Assembly (NCBI GenBank): GCA_030323885.1
Contig: CM059203.1
Span: 5,518,001 to 5,582,000 of the forward strand
Length of the DNA stretch: 64,000 bases
DNA from: Branchipolynoe longqiensis
Taxonomy: Eukaryota; Annelida; Polychaeta; Phyllodocida; Polynoidae
Reading direction: 5' to 3'
The notes beneath the pieces were generated by a model. It searched no databases. It was given only the letters and a program-made list of their open reading frames with translations, and was not told the DNA's origin. Within the stretch, counting starts at the first letter, position 1. Every line of letters begins with the position of its first letter. The translations under genes and the position numbers were made by a program. This document shows, in pieces, positions 1 through 9,897 of the stretch.

Positions 1-119
1 ATGTTATAAATATTAATTAATACTATTATGACATTTGTTTAACCAGGACTGTCATAGAGGTGGCGTTTCTAAGTTTAGTTATTTTTCACTATTTTAACAT
101 TCATTTCACAGACGGTGCA

Positions 120-1620
120 GGTGGTGGTGAGTGTGGGTGGGGTTGTCAGTGAGTGGGGGGGGGGGGGTTGAAGAGTGTAGTGGGAAGGTAGGTGCGGCGG
201 TGTGGGGTCATGAGTGTGTTGTTGGGGGGGGGTGGTCGGGCAGTGGGTGTAAGTGGGAAGTGGAGTGGCGCTGTAGGTGGTAGTGTGTGGTGGGGTGATG
301 ATGGTGGTGGCGTGGTGGTGGTGGTGGTGATGGTGTGGTGGTCAGTGAGTGTGTGTTGTGGGGGGGAAGGTGGTCGGGGGGATGGGGGGGTGTAGTGGGA
401 AGTGTAGGTGGTGGAGGTGGCGCTGCTGATGGTGGTGGTGGTGGTGATGGTGGTGGTGGTCAGTGAGTGTGTGTGGGGGGGAGTTGGTCGGGGGAGTGTA
501 AGTGGTGGAGGTGGAGTGCAGAGAGTTGTGAGTTGTGAGTGGGGGGGGGGAGTTGGTCGGGGGAGTGTAGTGGGAAGTGTAGGTGGTGGTGGTGGTGGTG
601 GGTGTGGTAAGTGAGCGGGTGAGTGTGTTGGAGGGAGCTGGGTTGTATTGGGAAGTGTATGTGGTGGCGGTGGCGCTGCAGAAGGTGGGTGGTAATGTGT
701 GGTGGTGGGTGATGGTGGTGGTTGTGATGCAGGTGTGAGAGGTGGTGTGATCATGGTAGTGGTGGTGGTGTAATGCTGCTGTGTTGAGGTGTTGCGGGTG
801 TGATGCTGCAGGTGTGATGTTGCAATATCAGGAATGTGATGGTAGTGGTGGTGGTGGTGTGAGGGTGGGTACAAGTGGTGGTGGTGGTGTGAGGGTGGGT
901 ACAAGTGGTGGTGTTGGTGGTGGTGTGAGGGTGGGTACAAGTGGTGGTGGTGGTGTGAGGGTGGGTACAAGTGGTGGTGGTGGTGGTGTGACTGCTGGTG
1001 TGGTGGTGGTGGTGTGAGGCTGGTGGTGTGGTGTGTGGTGGTGATGTGGAGTGGTGGTGGGTGGTGTGATGGTGCAAGTGGTGGTGATGGTGCAAGTGGT
1101 GGTGTGGTGGTGGTGGTGTGATGTGTGGTGTGGTGGTGTTGGTGGTGGTGTGATGGTAGTGGTGGTGGTGGTGTGATGCGGCCTGTGTGGTGGTGGTGTG
1201 ATCATGGTGGTGGTGGTGGTGTGATGCTGCTGGTGTGGTGGTGGTGGTGTGAGGGTGGGTACAAGTGGTGGTGGTGGTGGTGTGATGATGCTGGTGTGTG
1301 GGTGGTGTATGGTAGTGGTGTGGTGGTGAAGTGGGTGTGGTGGTGGTGTGAGGTGGTAAAGGGTGGTTTGGTGGTGTGTGGTGGTGGTGTGATGCTGCTG
1401 GTGTGGTGGTGGGTGATGGTACTGGTGTGTTGGTGGGGTGTGAGGGTGGGTGTGGTGTGGTGGGTGTGAGGGTTGCAAGTGTGGTGTTGTGTGGTGTGAG
1501 GGTGCAGGTGTGTGGTGGTGGTGTGACCCCGTGGTGGTGTGATGCTGCTGGTGTGGTGGTGGTGGTGTGATGCTGCTGGTGTGGTGGTGGTGGTGGTGTG
1601 ATGGTAGTGGTGGTGGCGCA
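120..1620. repeat. GGT/GTG-rich simple-sequence block
   Basis: The + strand is almost entirely G and T with some A, built from GTGGTGGT units. It has local higher-order copies, for example four tandem copies of a roughly 27-30 bp unit containing GTGAGGGTGGGTACAAGTGG at 860-975. Homopolymer G runs at 155-235 and 475-560 give quadruplex potential. Long open frames across it on both strands (His/Pro/Thr-rich on the minus, Gly/Val/Trp-rich on the plus) are by-products of the repeat. No gene is seen. Confidence 0.9.
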
Positions 1621-1859
1621 CAGAGGAGAGGTTGAGGGAGGTGGGCGGGGAAAACTGGCCGTCATTGATGCGTTTTTTTTTATCGGTTTGTGCTCGGTAT
1701 GCATTGTTAGTGAGTGAGTGCAGGTTTAATTTTAGAAGGTTAGATGTGGTAAATGTTACGTAATTATAATGAGCCTCTGATTTAACTCGCCCTCCTCGAG
1801 ATGCTGACCTCTGTACCACGTGATCTGAATGAACGGAGACTTCCTGGTGGAGAGAATGG

Positions 1860-2400
1860 AGATGAGAATGGGGGGGGGGGGGGAAGAGGTGAGAGAAAGG
1901 GAGAAAGGAGGAGAAAGAAAGATGAAGAGAAAGTGAGAAAGGAGGGGAGAAAGAGGAAAAGGAAAGATGGTGAGAAAAGGAGAAGACAATTCTGGAAGTG
2001 GAAAGAGAGAAAGGGGGGATAATGGGGGAAAGGAGGGAGAGGAAGGAGAAGAGAAAGAGGGCAGCGGGGGATAGAAAGGAGGGTGAGAGAAGGGGGAAAA
2101 AAGGAGTGGAGAAGGGAGGGGAGAAAGGAGGAGAGGAAGGAGGAGAGAAAGTGGGGAAAGGAGAGGAGAAAGAGAAGGAAAGGAGGAGAGAAAGGAAGGG
2201 AAATAAAGGAGGAGAGAAAGGAGGGGAGAATGGGGAAATTAAGGACAAAAATGACAAAAGGGGAAAGGGGGTGGGAAGAGAAGGAGATGGATAAAGAGAG
2301 GGAAAAAGAACGAGAGGGATCGAGAGGGGGTGAGTGGGAGAGAAGAAGAGGAAGGGCGAGAAGGATAATGAGAGAGGACCGGGAGCAGAAGGATAAGTTC
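1860..2400. repeat. GA-rich polypurine tract
   Basis: The + strand is nearly pure purine (GAGAAAGGAGG-like units), beginning with a run of G at about 1870. It forms a long polypurine/polypyrimidine segment. The reading frames through it are low-complexity Lys/Glu/Arg or Ser/Phe/Leu strings and are not genes. The 1621-1859 stretch before it holds nothing recognisable. Confidence 0.88.
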
Positions 2401-2479
2401 CTGTTCAAGGGTTCACAGCTTCACTCTCAGGTAGACATTGTTAGTGTTACCGCTATCCCATCCAGTTCGGTCTCAGAAA

Positions 2480-3064
2480 TATAGGGAGAGAGAAGAGGAG
2501 AGGGTAGGGAGATAGGATAGGGTGAGAAGGAGAGAAAGATAGGGAGATGGGGGAGAAAGATGGGGAGAGAGGAGGATAGGGTGAGGAGAGAAAAAGATAG
2601 GGAGAGAGAAAGATAGGGAGAGAGAAAGATACAGAGGAGGATGGGTGAGAAGGTGAGAAAGAGGGGAATGAAAGATAGGGAGAGAGGATAGGGTGAGAAG
2701 GAGAGAAAGATAGGGAGAAAGAGGAGGATAGGGTGAGAAGGAGAGAAAGATAGGGAGATGGGGACAGAGAAAGATAGAGAGAGAGGGGGATAGGGTGAGA
2801 AGGAGAGAAAGATAGGGAGAGGGGGAAGAGAGAAAAATAGGGAGAGAGAGGATATGGTGAGAAGGAGAGAAAGATAGGGAGACAGAGGAGGATAGGGTGA
2901 GAAGTCGAGAAAGGTAGCAAGAGGGGGAGAGAAAGATAGGTAGAGGGAGAGAGAAAGATATGGAGAGAGAAGAGGATAGGGTGAGAAGGATAGAAAGATA
3001 GGTGGAGGGAGAGAGAAAGATAGGGAGCGAGGGAGACAGAGAAGAAAAGGTAGAGAACGAGTAG
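2480..3064. repeat. GAGAAAGATAGGGAGA minisatellite
   Basis: Degenerate tandem copies of GAGAAAGATAGGGAGA alternate with GAGGATAGGGTGAGAAGG, giving a composite unit of roughly 35-45 bp. The strand is almost wholly purine. All reading frames here are Ser/Leu/Pro/Phe repeats caused by the array. Confidence 0.85.
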
Positions 3065-3065
3065 A

Positions 3066-3067
<2 letters not shown>

Positions 3068-3116
<49 letters not shown>
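3068..3116. repeat. (GT)n microsatellite
   Basis: About 24 uninterrupted GT dinucleotides follow directly after the GA minisatellite. Confidence 0.97.
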
Positions 3117-3119
<3 letters not shown>

Positions 3120-3310
3120 ATAAGGTGGACATAATTTGATTTTCATTAGTAGGGTAGTCTGATAAATGTCACCTTTTGACATTTAGTGGCTGCAAGCAAT
3201 TATTTGTAGCGATCACGCGTCCAACTTGGGGAAAACACTGCCCACCTGAGACCTTCCTCACCAAGACATGCGTTACGTCCCGAAGACGGTGTCTGTGGAT
3301 GCAAAGGAAC

Positions 3311-3617
3311 GCTTGTTTTATTTAACGACGCCTCTAGAGCGCATTGATTTTTATCATCGGCTATTGGACTACAAGCATTCTGACATATTTCTTTGTAGGA
3401 AGCCTGCTGCTGCCACATAGGCTACTCTTTCCGATAAGCAGCAAGGGGTCTTTTATATGCACTTTCCCACAGACAGCACAGCACATACCACAGCCTTTGA
3501 TGAACCAGTTGTGGACCACTGATTGGAACGGAAAATAGTGCAAACTGCAAATGTGTCCACTGAGCAGGATCGATTGGATGACCCATACCTTCACAGGTGG
3601 ACACTCTATCGCCTGAG
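3311..3617 (-). mobile_element. SINE-2 copy (tRNA-headed)
   Basis: On the complement the copy runs from a tRNA-like head (CTCAGG...TAGAGTGTCCACC) through a body (GTGGTATGTGCTGTCC-type, CATATAAAAGACCCC) to a tail ending CGTCGTTAAATAAAACAAGC. The first bases of the head are missing. The same body occurs at 5574, 28315, 34283, 50493, 51116 and 55543, which defines the family. Pol III boxes are only partly preserved in this copy. Confidence 0.82.
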
Positions 3618-3735
3618 GGGGGAGGGGGGGTATGCGTTTTCGCGGAAATTCGGCCTGATTTCCGCGTTTTTTGCCGGATAACACTGTCATCCCTCATGAT
3701 AGTGATAATAATAATAAAAATTAAAATAATAATTG

Positions 3736-4075
3736 TAACAGTCTGCACTTACCTCTCAGACAAGGAGCTACATAGACAGGTGGACATGGATAGGGTGATG
3801 ATATCAGGGAGCCTAGGTGGTGTAGTGGTTAGCAACATAGCCCGGAGTTCAAGAGGTGTTGGTTCCATTCCTGCTCGAGGTGCAATATTTCCCATTTTCA
3901 TCACCCCCACAACACTGGTTGCCATGACCAGGATCCTGTACAAGCTACGCGCTGTATGATTGTTGAACCTACCTTGTGTATACTATGCGTAAGTGCATTG
4001 CCTGTATGTCTGTAATTGTAAGCATTACAACATATAAACCATTTAAGAGACTTACAATTCCAGGGGGACGAGTGT
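3736..4075 (+). mobile_element. SINE-3 copy (tRNA-Gln-like head)
   Basis: The unit has a leader (CTGCACT.ACCTCTCAG...), then a tRNA-like core with A box TGGTGTAGTGGTTAGCA and a weakened B box, then CCCATTTTCATCACCCCCA and a tail GACTTACAATTCCAGGGGG. Other copies at 4076, 8880, 14832-15640 and 23070-24112 share all parts. The A box matches animal tRNA-Gln closely. Confidence 0.82.
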
Positions 4076-4440
4076 AGTAAGTCTGCGCTGACCTCTCAGG
4101 CAAGGAGCCACATAGACAGGTAGGCATGGGTAGTGTGGTGATACAGACAAAGAAACTTATTTATTTTGGCCACATCATTCGTCAGAGTTCAATATACCGT
4201 ACATTGTTGGAAGGGAAGGTGAATGGCAGCAGAGGGAGAGGGAGACCAAGAACATCATGGTTTACAAATATTTCACAGTGGACAGGCTTGAATTATTCAC
4301 AGTCTATCAGAACAGCACACCATCGGGACAAGTGGAGAACCATTGCATCCAACCCTCGACCAGAGGATGGAACTATTGATTGATTGATGTGGTGTAATGG
4401 TTAGCAAACTAGCCCACACTGCAAGAGGGGTGGGTTCACA
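4076..4440 (+). mobile_element. SINE-3 copy interrupted by a LINE fragment
   Basis: A second SINE-3 follows head-to-tail. Its leader ends at GTGTGGTGAT and its head resumes at TGGTGTAATGGTTAGC after a 247-bp LINE fragment. About 15 bp of the SINE (ATCAGGGAGCCTAGG in intact copies) is missing at the junction, so the insertion or a later event deleted target bases. Confidence 0.75.
4142..4388 (+). mobile_element. 5'-truncated LINE C-terminus, RTE-like (short copy)
   Basis: The open frame encodes the last 80 or so residues of a LINE reverse-transcriptase protein, with the motifs LIYFGHIIRQ, EGKVNGSRGRGRPR and the terminal DGTID. The 3' end is ATTGATTGATTGA. Longer copies with the same 3' end lie at 11305-11656 and 20716-21293, the graded 5' truncation expected of target-primed reverse transcription. 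It is a dead fragment lacking the catalytic domain. Confidence 0.85.
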
Positions 4441-4470
4441 CACTCACACACATTCTACTTTCTCAAACTG

Positions 4471-4570
4471 CCGGCAACATGACCCGATTTCCCACTCAGT
4501 CACATTATCCTGATACTGAGCTAACCAGTCCTTGCTCTATCCTAGTAATGCTGAGCGCCAGGCTATGAAG
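4471..4570 (-). mobile_element. SINE-1 internal fragment
   Basis: It carries the SINE-1 body (CACTCAGTCACATTATCC, CCAGTCCTTGCTCTATCC) in complement orientation. Head and tail are absent. Confidence 0.8.
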
Positions 4571-4685
4571 AATACTAATAACGTACAAACCTATAATATG
4601 TAAATAGTCTAGAATTAAGTGTACAAAAATAAATAAAAGAGGAAAACTCTTGGCAAGAGGATTTTTAAAAAAAACTAACATATTG
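4571..4685 (+). mobile_element. LINE-F 3' region fragment
   Basis: It resembles the segment at 42505-42600 of the LINE-F copy (CCTATAATATGTAAATAG..., GGCAAGAGGATTTTT). This is non-coding 3' sequence only. Confidence 0.5.
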
Positions 4686-4689
4686 TAAA

Positions 4690-5000
4690 GTCGACGGCTG
4701 GCAGCTGTGGTTGTGTAGGTAGGCTAAATAGGAAATCAGTACAGGCAAGAGAAAGGTAGAGTATAAAGTGCACAGAAAGACAGAGAGCTTGCACTTTCAG
4801 TTATATTATTATATAGGTTCATGAATCCAAGATGGCTGTCACACCTGACCAGCTCCTCCAATCAACAGTAAGCATTCTCCAATCTACCAATGAACAAGAA
4901 GCATGCCTGTATCCAAGCCTTGGTTGTTTATGACTACAGTGCCCTGTTGTGTCTGGGTGTGCAGTGATCCGTAAATAACACTTGGGGTGGAGGGGGTATG
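4690..5000 (-). mobile_element. LTR-like repeat, diverged copy
   Basis: On the complement it matches the end of the LTR-like repeats at 18478-18836 and 44190-44527 (the region around CTTTCTCTTG.CTGTATTG and the ATATAATAATA box). It is diverged and its ends are uncertain. Confidence 0.4.
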
Positions 5001-5249
5001 TGAGCAGAGCTGCTAAGGCTCTATCACACTAAGAGTAGTGCCCCTCTCACACTATCTATTATAATACACAATGTCTATCTAACTAAGCAAAGGATCACCA
5101 AAACTACGCAATGCCATATGCATTTGGTCATATTACATCATTTACCTTTATAGACCATTTGTAATCTCCTATAGACCAGTTTACACTACCCGCCAATGTC
5201 TAATTATCTGGAAATTTTACAATATATCGCTAACCACAAACAATAAGTT

Positions 5250-5372
5250 TAAGAAATACAAACCGATAACTGCCCAGCATTGAAAACAAGCTCGACCATC
5301 CGAGCTTATATGTTATGGACAGCATAAACATTCCATCAAAAAAAAAAGAAAAAAAAAGAAAAAAAAAAGGGA
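5250..5372 (+). mobile_element. LINE-F-type 3' end with A-rich tail
   Basis: The sequence CAGCATTGAAAACAAGC followed by GAGCTTATATGTTATGGACAGCAT and an A/AAAAAAG tail matches the 3' ends at 42720-42805, 48001-48112 (complement) and 9385-9463. The 5001-5249 stretch before it shows nothing recognisable. Confidence 0.6.
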
Positions 5373-5375
5373 AGC

Positions 5376-5481
5376 AAGAAGTATAAATTGCATAAGTCAT
5401 TGGTTTGACTCGACCCGGAATCGAACTCCCGATCTCCCGGACGGGAGGCCTGCGCTGTACCGATTTTGCTACCGCGCCCGG
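5376..5481 (-). mobile_element. SINE-1 head, ACCGGGCGCGG subtype
   Basis: On the complement a tRNA-like head starts ACCGGGCGCGGTAGC, has a B-box-like GAGTTCGATTCCGGG and ends in GGTCGAGTCAAACC. The body is absent. This head subtype recurs at 13877, 16640-16731 and 25617. Confidence 0.75.
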
Positions 5482-5573
5482 TGAGGTGCCCAGAAAGCAG
5501 TGGCGGAAAACAGGAGTGTTGATTCCCACCTTATGGGAGGTACAGTCAAACCCCATTATACCGCGATCATTTG

Positions 5574-5860
5574 GGCAGCGGGACGTAACAATCGATCCTG
5601 CTCAATGGACACATTTGCAGTTTGGGCTATTTTCCATTCCAACCAGCAGTCCATAACTGGTTCATCAAAGGCTGTGGTATGTGGTGTCCTGTCTGTGGGA
5701 AAGTGCATATAAAAGATCCCCTTGCTGCTTATCGGAAAGAGTAGCCTATGTGGCTGCAGCAGGTTTCCTCCAAAGAAATATGTCAGAATGATCATATCTT
5801 TGACGTCCACTAGCCGATGATAAAAATCAATGAGGTGTCATCAAATAAAACAAGCTTTCG
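5574..5860 (+). mobile_element. SINE-2 copy lacking most of its head
   Basis: The copy starts CAGCGGGACGTA and jumps directly to ATCGATCCTGCTCAATGG, so the tRNA-like head has an internal deletion. The body and the tail (AAATAAAACAAGCTTT) are intact. Confidence 0.8.
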
Positions 5861-5956
5861 ATCATTGGGGGTCCACAAAATGTCATCACGAAAACAGCGC
5901 GGTCGTGCTGAATCGGGGTTCAATTTACTGAATTACCTTTGAATTTATAAGGTATT

Positions 5957-6449
5957 CCGGTGTTGCAGTTTCCGCAGCACACCAGTTTGCCAGTGACACA
6001 TCGCTTCTGCGCATGTGTCAAAATCGAACAGCATCGTCCCTAACCTTATAAATTTAATATAATGTTTTTGGTAAACATGTTTTCTATATATGTACCAAGC
6101 GATTTGTTTCTAGGTGATGTCATTTTAGAGATATTTCACTTTTTCTGTATTTTCTGTTTGAAGATTTCTCACGGCCATTGACAATGCCTTGAGTTTGATG
6201 GTACGCCCTGTGCAAAACAATAGTTTTATTCAAAATTAATAGAAATCAAGAACCCTAACCATATAAATTTAATATAATCTTTATGGTAAAGATGTTTTCT
6301 ATATGTGTCCCAAGCGATTTGTTTCTAGGTGGTGTAATTTGAGAGATATTTGACTTTTTCTGTATGAAGATTTGCTCATGGCCGTTGACAATGCATTTGA
6401 ATGGATGTGTCCCTGGCAAACTGGTGTGCCTCGGAAACCGCAACACCGG
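5957..6449. mobile_element. CG-TIR element (CCGGTGT ends), copy 1
   Basis: The terminal inverted repeats are about 45 bp: CCGGTGTTGCAGTTTCCGCA on the left and its near complement ending GCAACACCGG on the right. The interior holds two tandem copies of a roughly 190-bp unit (CCTAACC.TATAAATTTAAT, TTTGTTTCTAGGTG). Related elements are at 13434, 26875 and 27382. It is non-coding and non-autonomous. Confidence 0.7.
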
Positions 6450-6629
6450 GTCCAATGAATCATCGGGTATAAAATCAGAGTTTGCGTTAAATTGGGGCGC
6501 GTTATAACAGGGTTTTCTGTAGTGATTGATGTATCGCGTCACTCTTATGTTTGGTCCTAATTGGTCTGCGCAGAGAACACTGGTCTGCGCAGAGAACACT
6601 GCTCTGCAGCTCACACCGCCCACGGATCA

Positions 6630-6706
6630 TGCTGCTGGTACCAGCAGTACCAGCAGCAGCAGCACCAGCAGTACTAGCAGCAGCACCAGCAGAAGAGCAG
6701 GAGCTG
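6630..6706. repeat. CAG/CCAGCAGTA trinucleotide-rich tract
   Basis: Imperfect CAG, CAC and AGT triplets are present, with a 22-bp direct duplication (GGTCTGCGCAGAGAACACT) just upstream at about 6560-6605. The Ser/Thr-rich reading frames follow from the triplets. Confidence 0.7.
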
Positions 6707-6918
6707 CTCTCAAGGCTATTAATAGCACAACAAAAACTGCGCGGTAAATGTGGCATTGTTTGTTTGTTTGTTGTTGTTTTACGTTCTAGCAACATCTAAG
6801 GTCATATCAGGATGGGTATCGACTTGTGACAATGCGCACTCATGGCGATTTTATAGTGCTGCCTTAGTTGGGAAACCAGGCCACCAGCACCATGATCTGA
6901 TATCCCACTCAGTCACAT

Positions 6919-6978
6919 TTTTTTTTTTTTTGGTAAATATTTTTATTCATCTGAATACATATTTTGTCAGCGCCGGGG
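6919..6978 (-). mobile_element. Element G 3' end entering the gap
   Basis: A T run followed by GGTAAATATTTTTATTCATC and TTTTGTCAGCGCCG matches 31860-31915 in the element at 31848-32358. It is therefore the A-tailed end of a retroelement inserted in the SINE. Confidence 0.6.
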
Positions 6979-7478
6979 NNNNNNNNNNNNNNNNNNNNNN
7001 NNNNNNNNNNNNNNNNNNNNNNNNNNNNNNNNNNNNNNNNNNNNNNNNNNNNNNNNNNNNNNNNNNNNNNNNNNNNNNNNNNNNNNNNNNNNNNNNNNNN
7101 NNNNNNNNNNNNNNNNNNNNNNNNNNNNNNNNNNNNNNNNNNNNNNNNNNNNNNNNNNNNNNNNNNNNNNNNNNNNNNNNNNNNNNNNNNNNNNNNNNNN
7201 NNNNNNNNNNNNNNNNNNNNNNNNNNNNNNNNNNNNNNNNNNNNNNNNNNNNNNNNNNNNNNNNNNNNNNNNNNNNNNNNNNNNNNNNNNNNNNNNNNNN
7301 NNNNNNNNNNNNNNNNNNNNNNNNNNNNNNNNNNNNNNNNNNNNNNNNNNNNNNNNNNNNNNNNNNNNNNNNNNNNNNNNNNNNNNNNNNNNNNNNNNNN
7401 NNNNNNNNNNNNNNNNNNNNNNNNNNNNNNNNNNNNNNNNNNNNNNNNNNNNNNNNNNNNNNNNNNNNNNNNNNNNNN
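6979..7478. other. Assembly gap (500 N)
   Basis: Exactly 500 undetermined bases, a conventional gap size whose true length is unknown. The sequence on both sides belongs to one SINE-1 copy, so the missing DNA should be the rest of element G plus about 10 bp of SINE. Confidence 0.98.
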
Positions 7479-7709
7479 ACACTGAGCCAACCAGTCCTTG
7501 CCCTATCCTAATAATGCGGAGCGCCTGGCTAGGAAGCGACAAGTGTAAATTTTTTAAGTCATTGGTTTGACTCGACCAGGGTTCGAACCCACGCTCTACC
7601 AGCACGGGAGACGGACGCTCTAACTCATTCGGCCATCCCGTCTGGTCAAATTTGGCATTGTCCATTTCCATCCAGAAAGTAACCCGAAAGCGGAAGGTTT
7701 GCTTGTGTG

Positions 7710-7936
7710 TTTGGGGTTTATGTCCTTGCTGCATCTAAAGGGCAAGGGACTGGTTAGCTGACTGTCAGGATAATGTGACTGAGTGTGATATCGTGTCATG
7801 GTGCCCGTGGCCTGATTTCCCAGTGGGGCAGCACTATAAAGTCGCCATGAGTGTGCACTGTCACAAGTCGATAACCATCCTGATATGACCTTAGATGTTG
7901 CTAGGACGTAAAACAACAACAAAACAAACAAAACCT
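7710..7936 (+). mobile_element. SINE-1 3' part (+), preceded by a short inverted piece
   Basis: A short complement-oriented tail fragment (7710-7740) is joined to a + strand SINE-1 body (7741 on), ending in AAACAACAACAAAACAAAC. The inverted join suggests a small hairpin-like rearrangement. Confidence 0.75.
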
Positions 7937-7939
7937 TAG

Positions 7940-8559
7940 ATATTGCCAGGACGCAAACCCCAACCGTGCTACATTTAAGGTCATATTGTGATGGGTCCCG
8001 ATTTGGGACAGCGCGCAGTCGCGGCGACTTTATAGTGCTGCCCCATTGGGAGACCAGGCCACCGGAATCCTGAGCCGATATTCCATTCACCCACGTTATC
8101 CTGAGACTGGGGTTTTGCATTCTAGCAACATTTGACGGTTGCTGAAATGTAGCAGTGTGCACTCACGGTGGCTTTTTAGTGCTGCCCCATATCATATTGC
8201 TAGGGTTTGATTTGATTTAGTGTTGTTTTACATCTTAGCAACATCTGAGGTTATATCAGAACGAATATCTACTGACTTGTGACAATGCGTACTCATGTCG
8301 ACTTTATAGTGCTGGCCCACTAGGAGGTGGAACCTTATGTTTAGTTAGTTCAGGTATAACCTGCCGATACCCCTCTCAGTCATAGTATTCGGATAATTGA
8401 GCTAACCACTTCTTGCCATATTTTAGTAATGCAGAGGACTAGGTAGCGACCAATACCAATTTTGTTGTAAGTCTTTTGGTTGGCTTGTCTGGGGATTGAA
8501 CCCATGACCTTTGACTTGGACAGCCAGTGCTTTACTGATTGCGCTAGTCGCGCCGGCTC
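7940..8559 (-). mobile_element. Cluster of diverged SINE-1 fragments
   Basis: Three complement-oriented pieces follow one another: 7968-8112 (body), 8117-8200 (short piece with CATTCTAGCAACATTTG) and 8213-8559 (nearly full, head reading GCCGGCGCGACTAGCGCAATC on the complement). Each starts again at the tail motif. This is an old, mutated cluster with no open frame. Confidence 0.7.
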
Positions 8560-8682
8560 GTTGTGACCTCTCCCTGGGTACTGCTTTGTTTTACTGCCTG
8601 CAAGGATGGGGTCCTTTGAGACAGTCAGCTCTGGGATGGCATCCGAAGAAAAAGATAAGCGTGCCAAGATGTTTCGGCAGGA

Positions 8683-8815
8683 CCAGACGGGATGGCTGAA
8701 TATGTAAGAGCGCTGGCTGGCTTCCAGTGTGGAAGGTTCCATGTTTGATCCCCGATCAAGTCAAAGTATCGGCTTACCAAATTTATACTTGTCGCAACCT
8801 AGCCTGGTTCTCTGC
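8683..8815 (+). mobile_element. SINE-1 head and proximal body
   Basis: The copy starts ACCAGACGGGATGGCTGAAT and runs to CTAGCCTGGTTCTCTG, where the 3' half is missing. The B box is degraded (TGTTTGATCCCC). Confidence 0.8.
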
Positions 8816-8879
8816 AGAACCGGGCAGGCCACGGTCATGCATCCAATTCACCCTGAAATACAAAATGGCTAACCATATG

Positions 8880-9056
8880 TAGTAGGCTGCACTGACCTCT
8901 CAGGCACCACATAGACAGGTAGGCGTGGGTAGTGTGTTGATATCAGGGAGCCTAGGTGGTGTAATGGTTAGCACACTGGCCCGGAATGCAAAGAGATGTG
9001 GGTTCGAGTCCCGCTCTAGGCACAATATTTCCCATTTTCATCACCCCCCATGACAC
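8880..9056 (+). mobile_element. SINE-3 copy, 3' truncated
   Basis: It has the leader, the tRNA-Gln-like core (TGGTGTAATGGTTAGCACAC, GGTTCGAGTCCCGC) and CCCATTTTCATCACCCCC, then departs from the family. Both pol III boxes are intact. Confidence 0.85.
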
Positions 9057-9229
9057 ATACAACACAACCATCCCACCTAGTCGCAGTCCTGAAGGGTCTA
9101 GGGGTGTTCTGTCACACTGGTGTACTATCTAAGGGCAGGGCGTGGGTGAAAGGATGCTGTAACAAACCACAATGGGACGGGATCATCTCCCGCAGGCCTG
9201 TATGTCATCTGCGTAGATGTACATAGTAG

Positions 9230-9638
9230 GCTAAGTTATCATATACAGGTTAGGAAAAAACTTTGAAAATTAAAAAAAAAACTAATATAAAAACTACTAA
9301 CACCCAAAACCGCAAAAGGTTGGCCCGAGAAAGATCAGGTAAACACTCCTGAGTGCGGGACCAGACCAATCTAGTATCACAGCTGTCCTGCATTGAAAAC
9401 AAGCACCCTCACGGGAGCTTATACATTATGGGCAGAATAAAAAAACTTGTCACAAAAAAAAAAGGATAGGGCAAGCACTGGTTTGCACAGTGTGGGGATC
9501 ATGGTGCCAGTAGCCTGGTCTCACTGTGGGGCATCACTATGAAGTCGCCATGAGTGCATGCTCACATTAACAAAGTAGCTGCCCGTCCTGGTATGACCTT
9601 AGCTTTTGTTAGGGGGTAAAACTCCAATAAACAAACTG
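9230..9638 (+). mobile_element. LINE-F-type 3' end followed by a SINE-1 3' part
   Basis: 9230-9463 carries CTGCATTGAAAACAAGC and GAGCTTATACATTATGGGCAG with a poly-A tail, like other LINE-F ends. It is joined at GGATAGGGCAAGC to a SINE-1 body that ends AAACTCCAATAAACAAAC. The 9057-9229 stretch holds nothing recognised. Confidence 0.55.
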
Positions 9639-9711
9639 TGTCGCTGGAGATATTAGTATAGAAATATAGGGCTGCTAAAAATCGACCCTCTAATATGGGT
9701 ATTATGAGTTT

Positions 9712-9897
9712 TGCTGGTTCCTCAGGGAGGACTGAAGCTGTGACTTGGAAAGCCGGGTCACAGCTTCAGCTTACAGGTCGCGGAAGTTAGGGTTGGTGCC
9801 CGTCCCAGTCCTATCCGTCACTATACGCGCTATGATTTAAATTCACTTTCCGCCTATAGCCACATGCGTCCTAATGATCAAACTTGGTTGGGTTCTA
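9712..9897 (-). repeat. Repeat J with tRNA-like segment
   Basis: It matches 63045-63240 (GGGTCACAGCTTCAGCTTACA, GTTGGTGCC, ATGATCAAACTTGGTTG). The complement has a B-box-like segment, so it may be a further SINE family. A SINE-1 has inserted immediately after GGTTCTA. Confidence 0.5.

Larger units (their letters stand above)
5543..6519. mobile_element. pogo/Tigger-like TIR element containing nested insertions
   Basis: The left end CAGTCAAACCCCATTATACC and the right end (complement CAGAAAACCCTGTTATAACG) are imperfect inverted repeats, each flanked by TA (5541-5542 and 6520-6521). A TA target with CAG...CTG ends is typical of the Tc1/mariner-pogo group. No transposase is present. Inside lie a SINE-2 (5574-5860) and a CG-TIR element (5957-6449). 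Confidence 0.6.
6759..7647 (-). mobile_element. SINE-1 copy with target duplication, split by an insertion and the gap
   Basis: The SINE tail starts at 6759 and its head ends at 7647. The flanks are AAATGTGGCATTG (6746-6758) and AAATTTGGCATTG (7648-7660), a 13-bp target duplication with one mismatch. The body is broken at 6919 by element G and the N run, and it resumes at ACACTGAGCCAACC (7479). Confidence 0.85.

Noticed and set aside
120..2257. Long frames (up to 351 codons) through the GGT- and GA-rich DNA
   Set aside because: They are His/Thr/Pro, Gly/Val or Lys/Glu strings that follow the repeat unit and exist on both strands; no domain is present.
6750..7734. Frames of 170-255 codons across 6979-7478
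   Set aside because: They run through undetermined bases and have no support.
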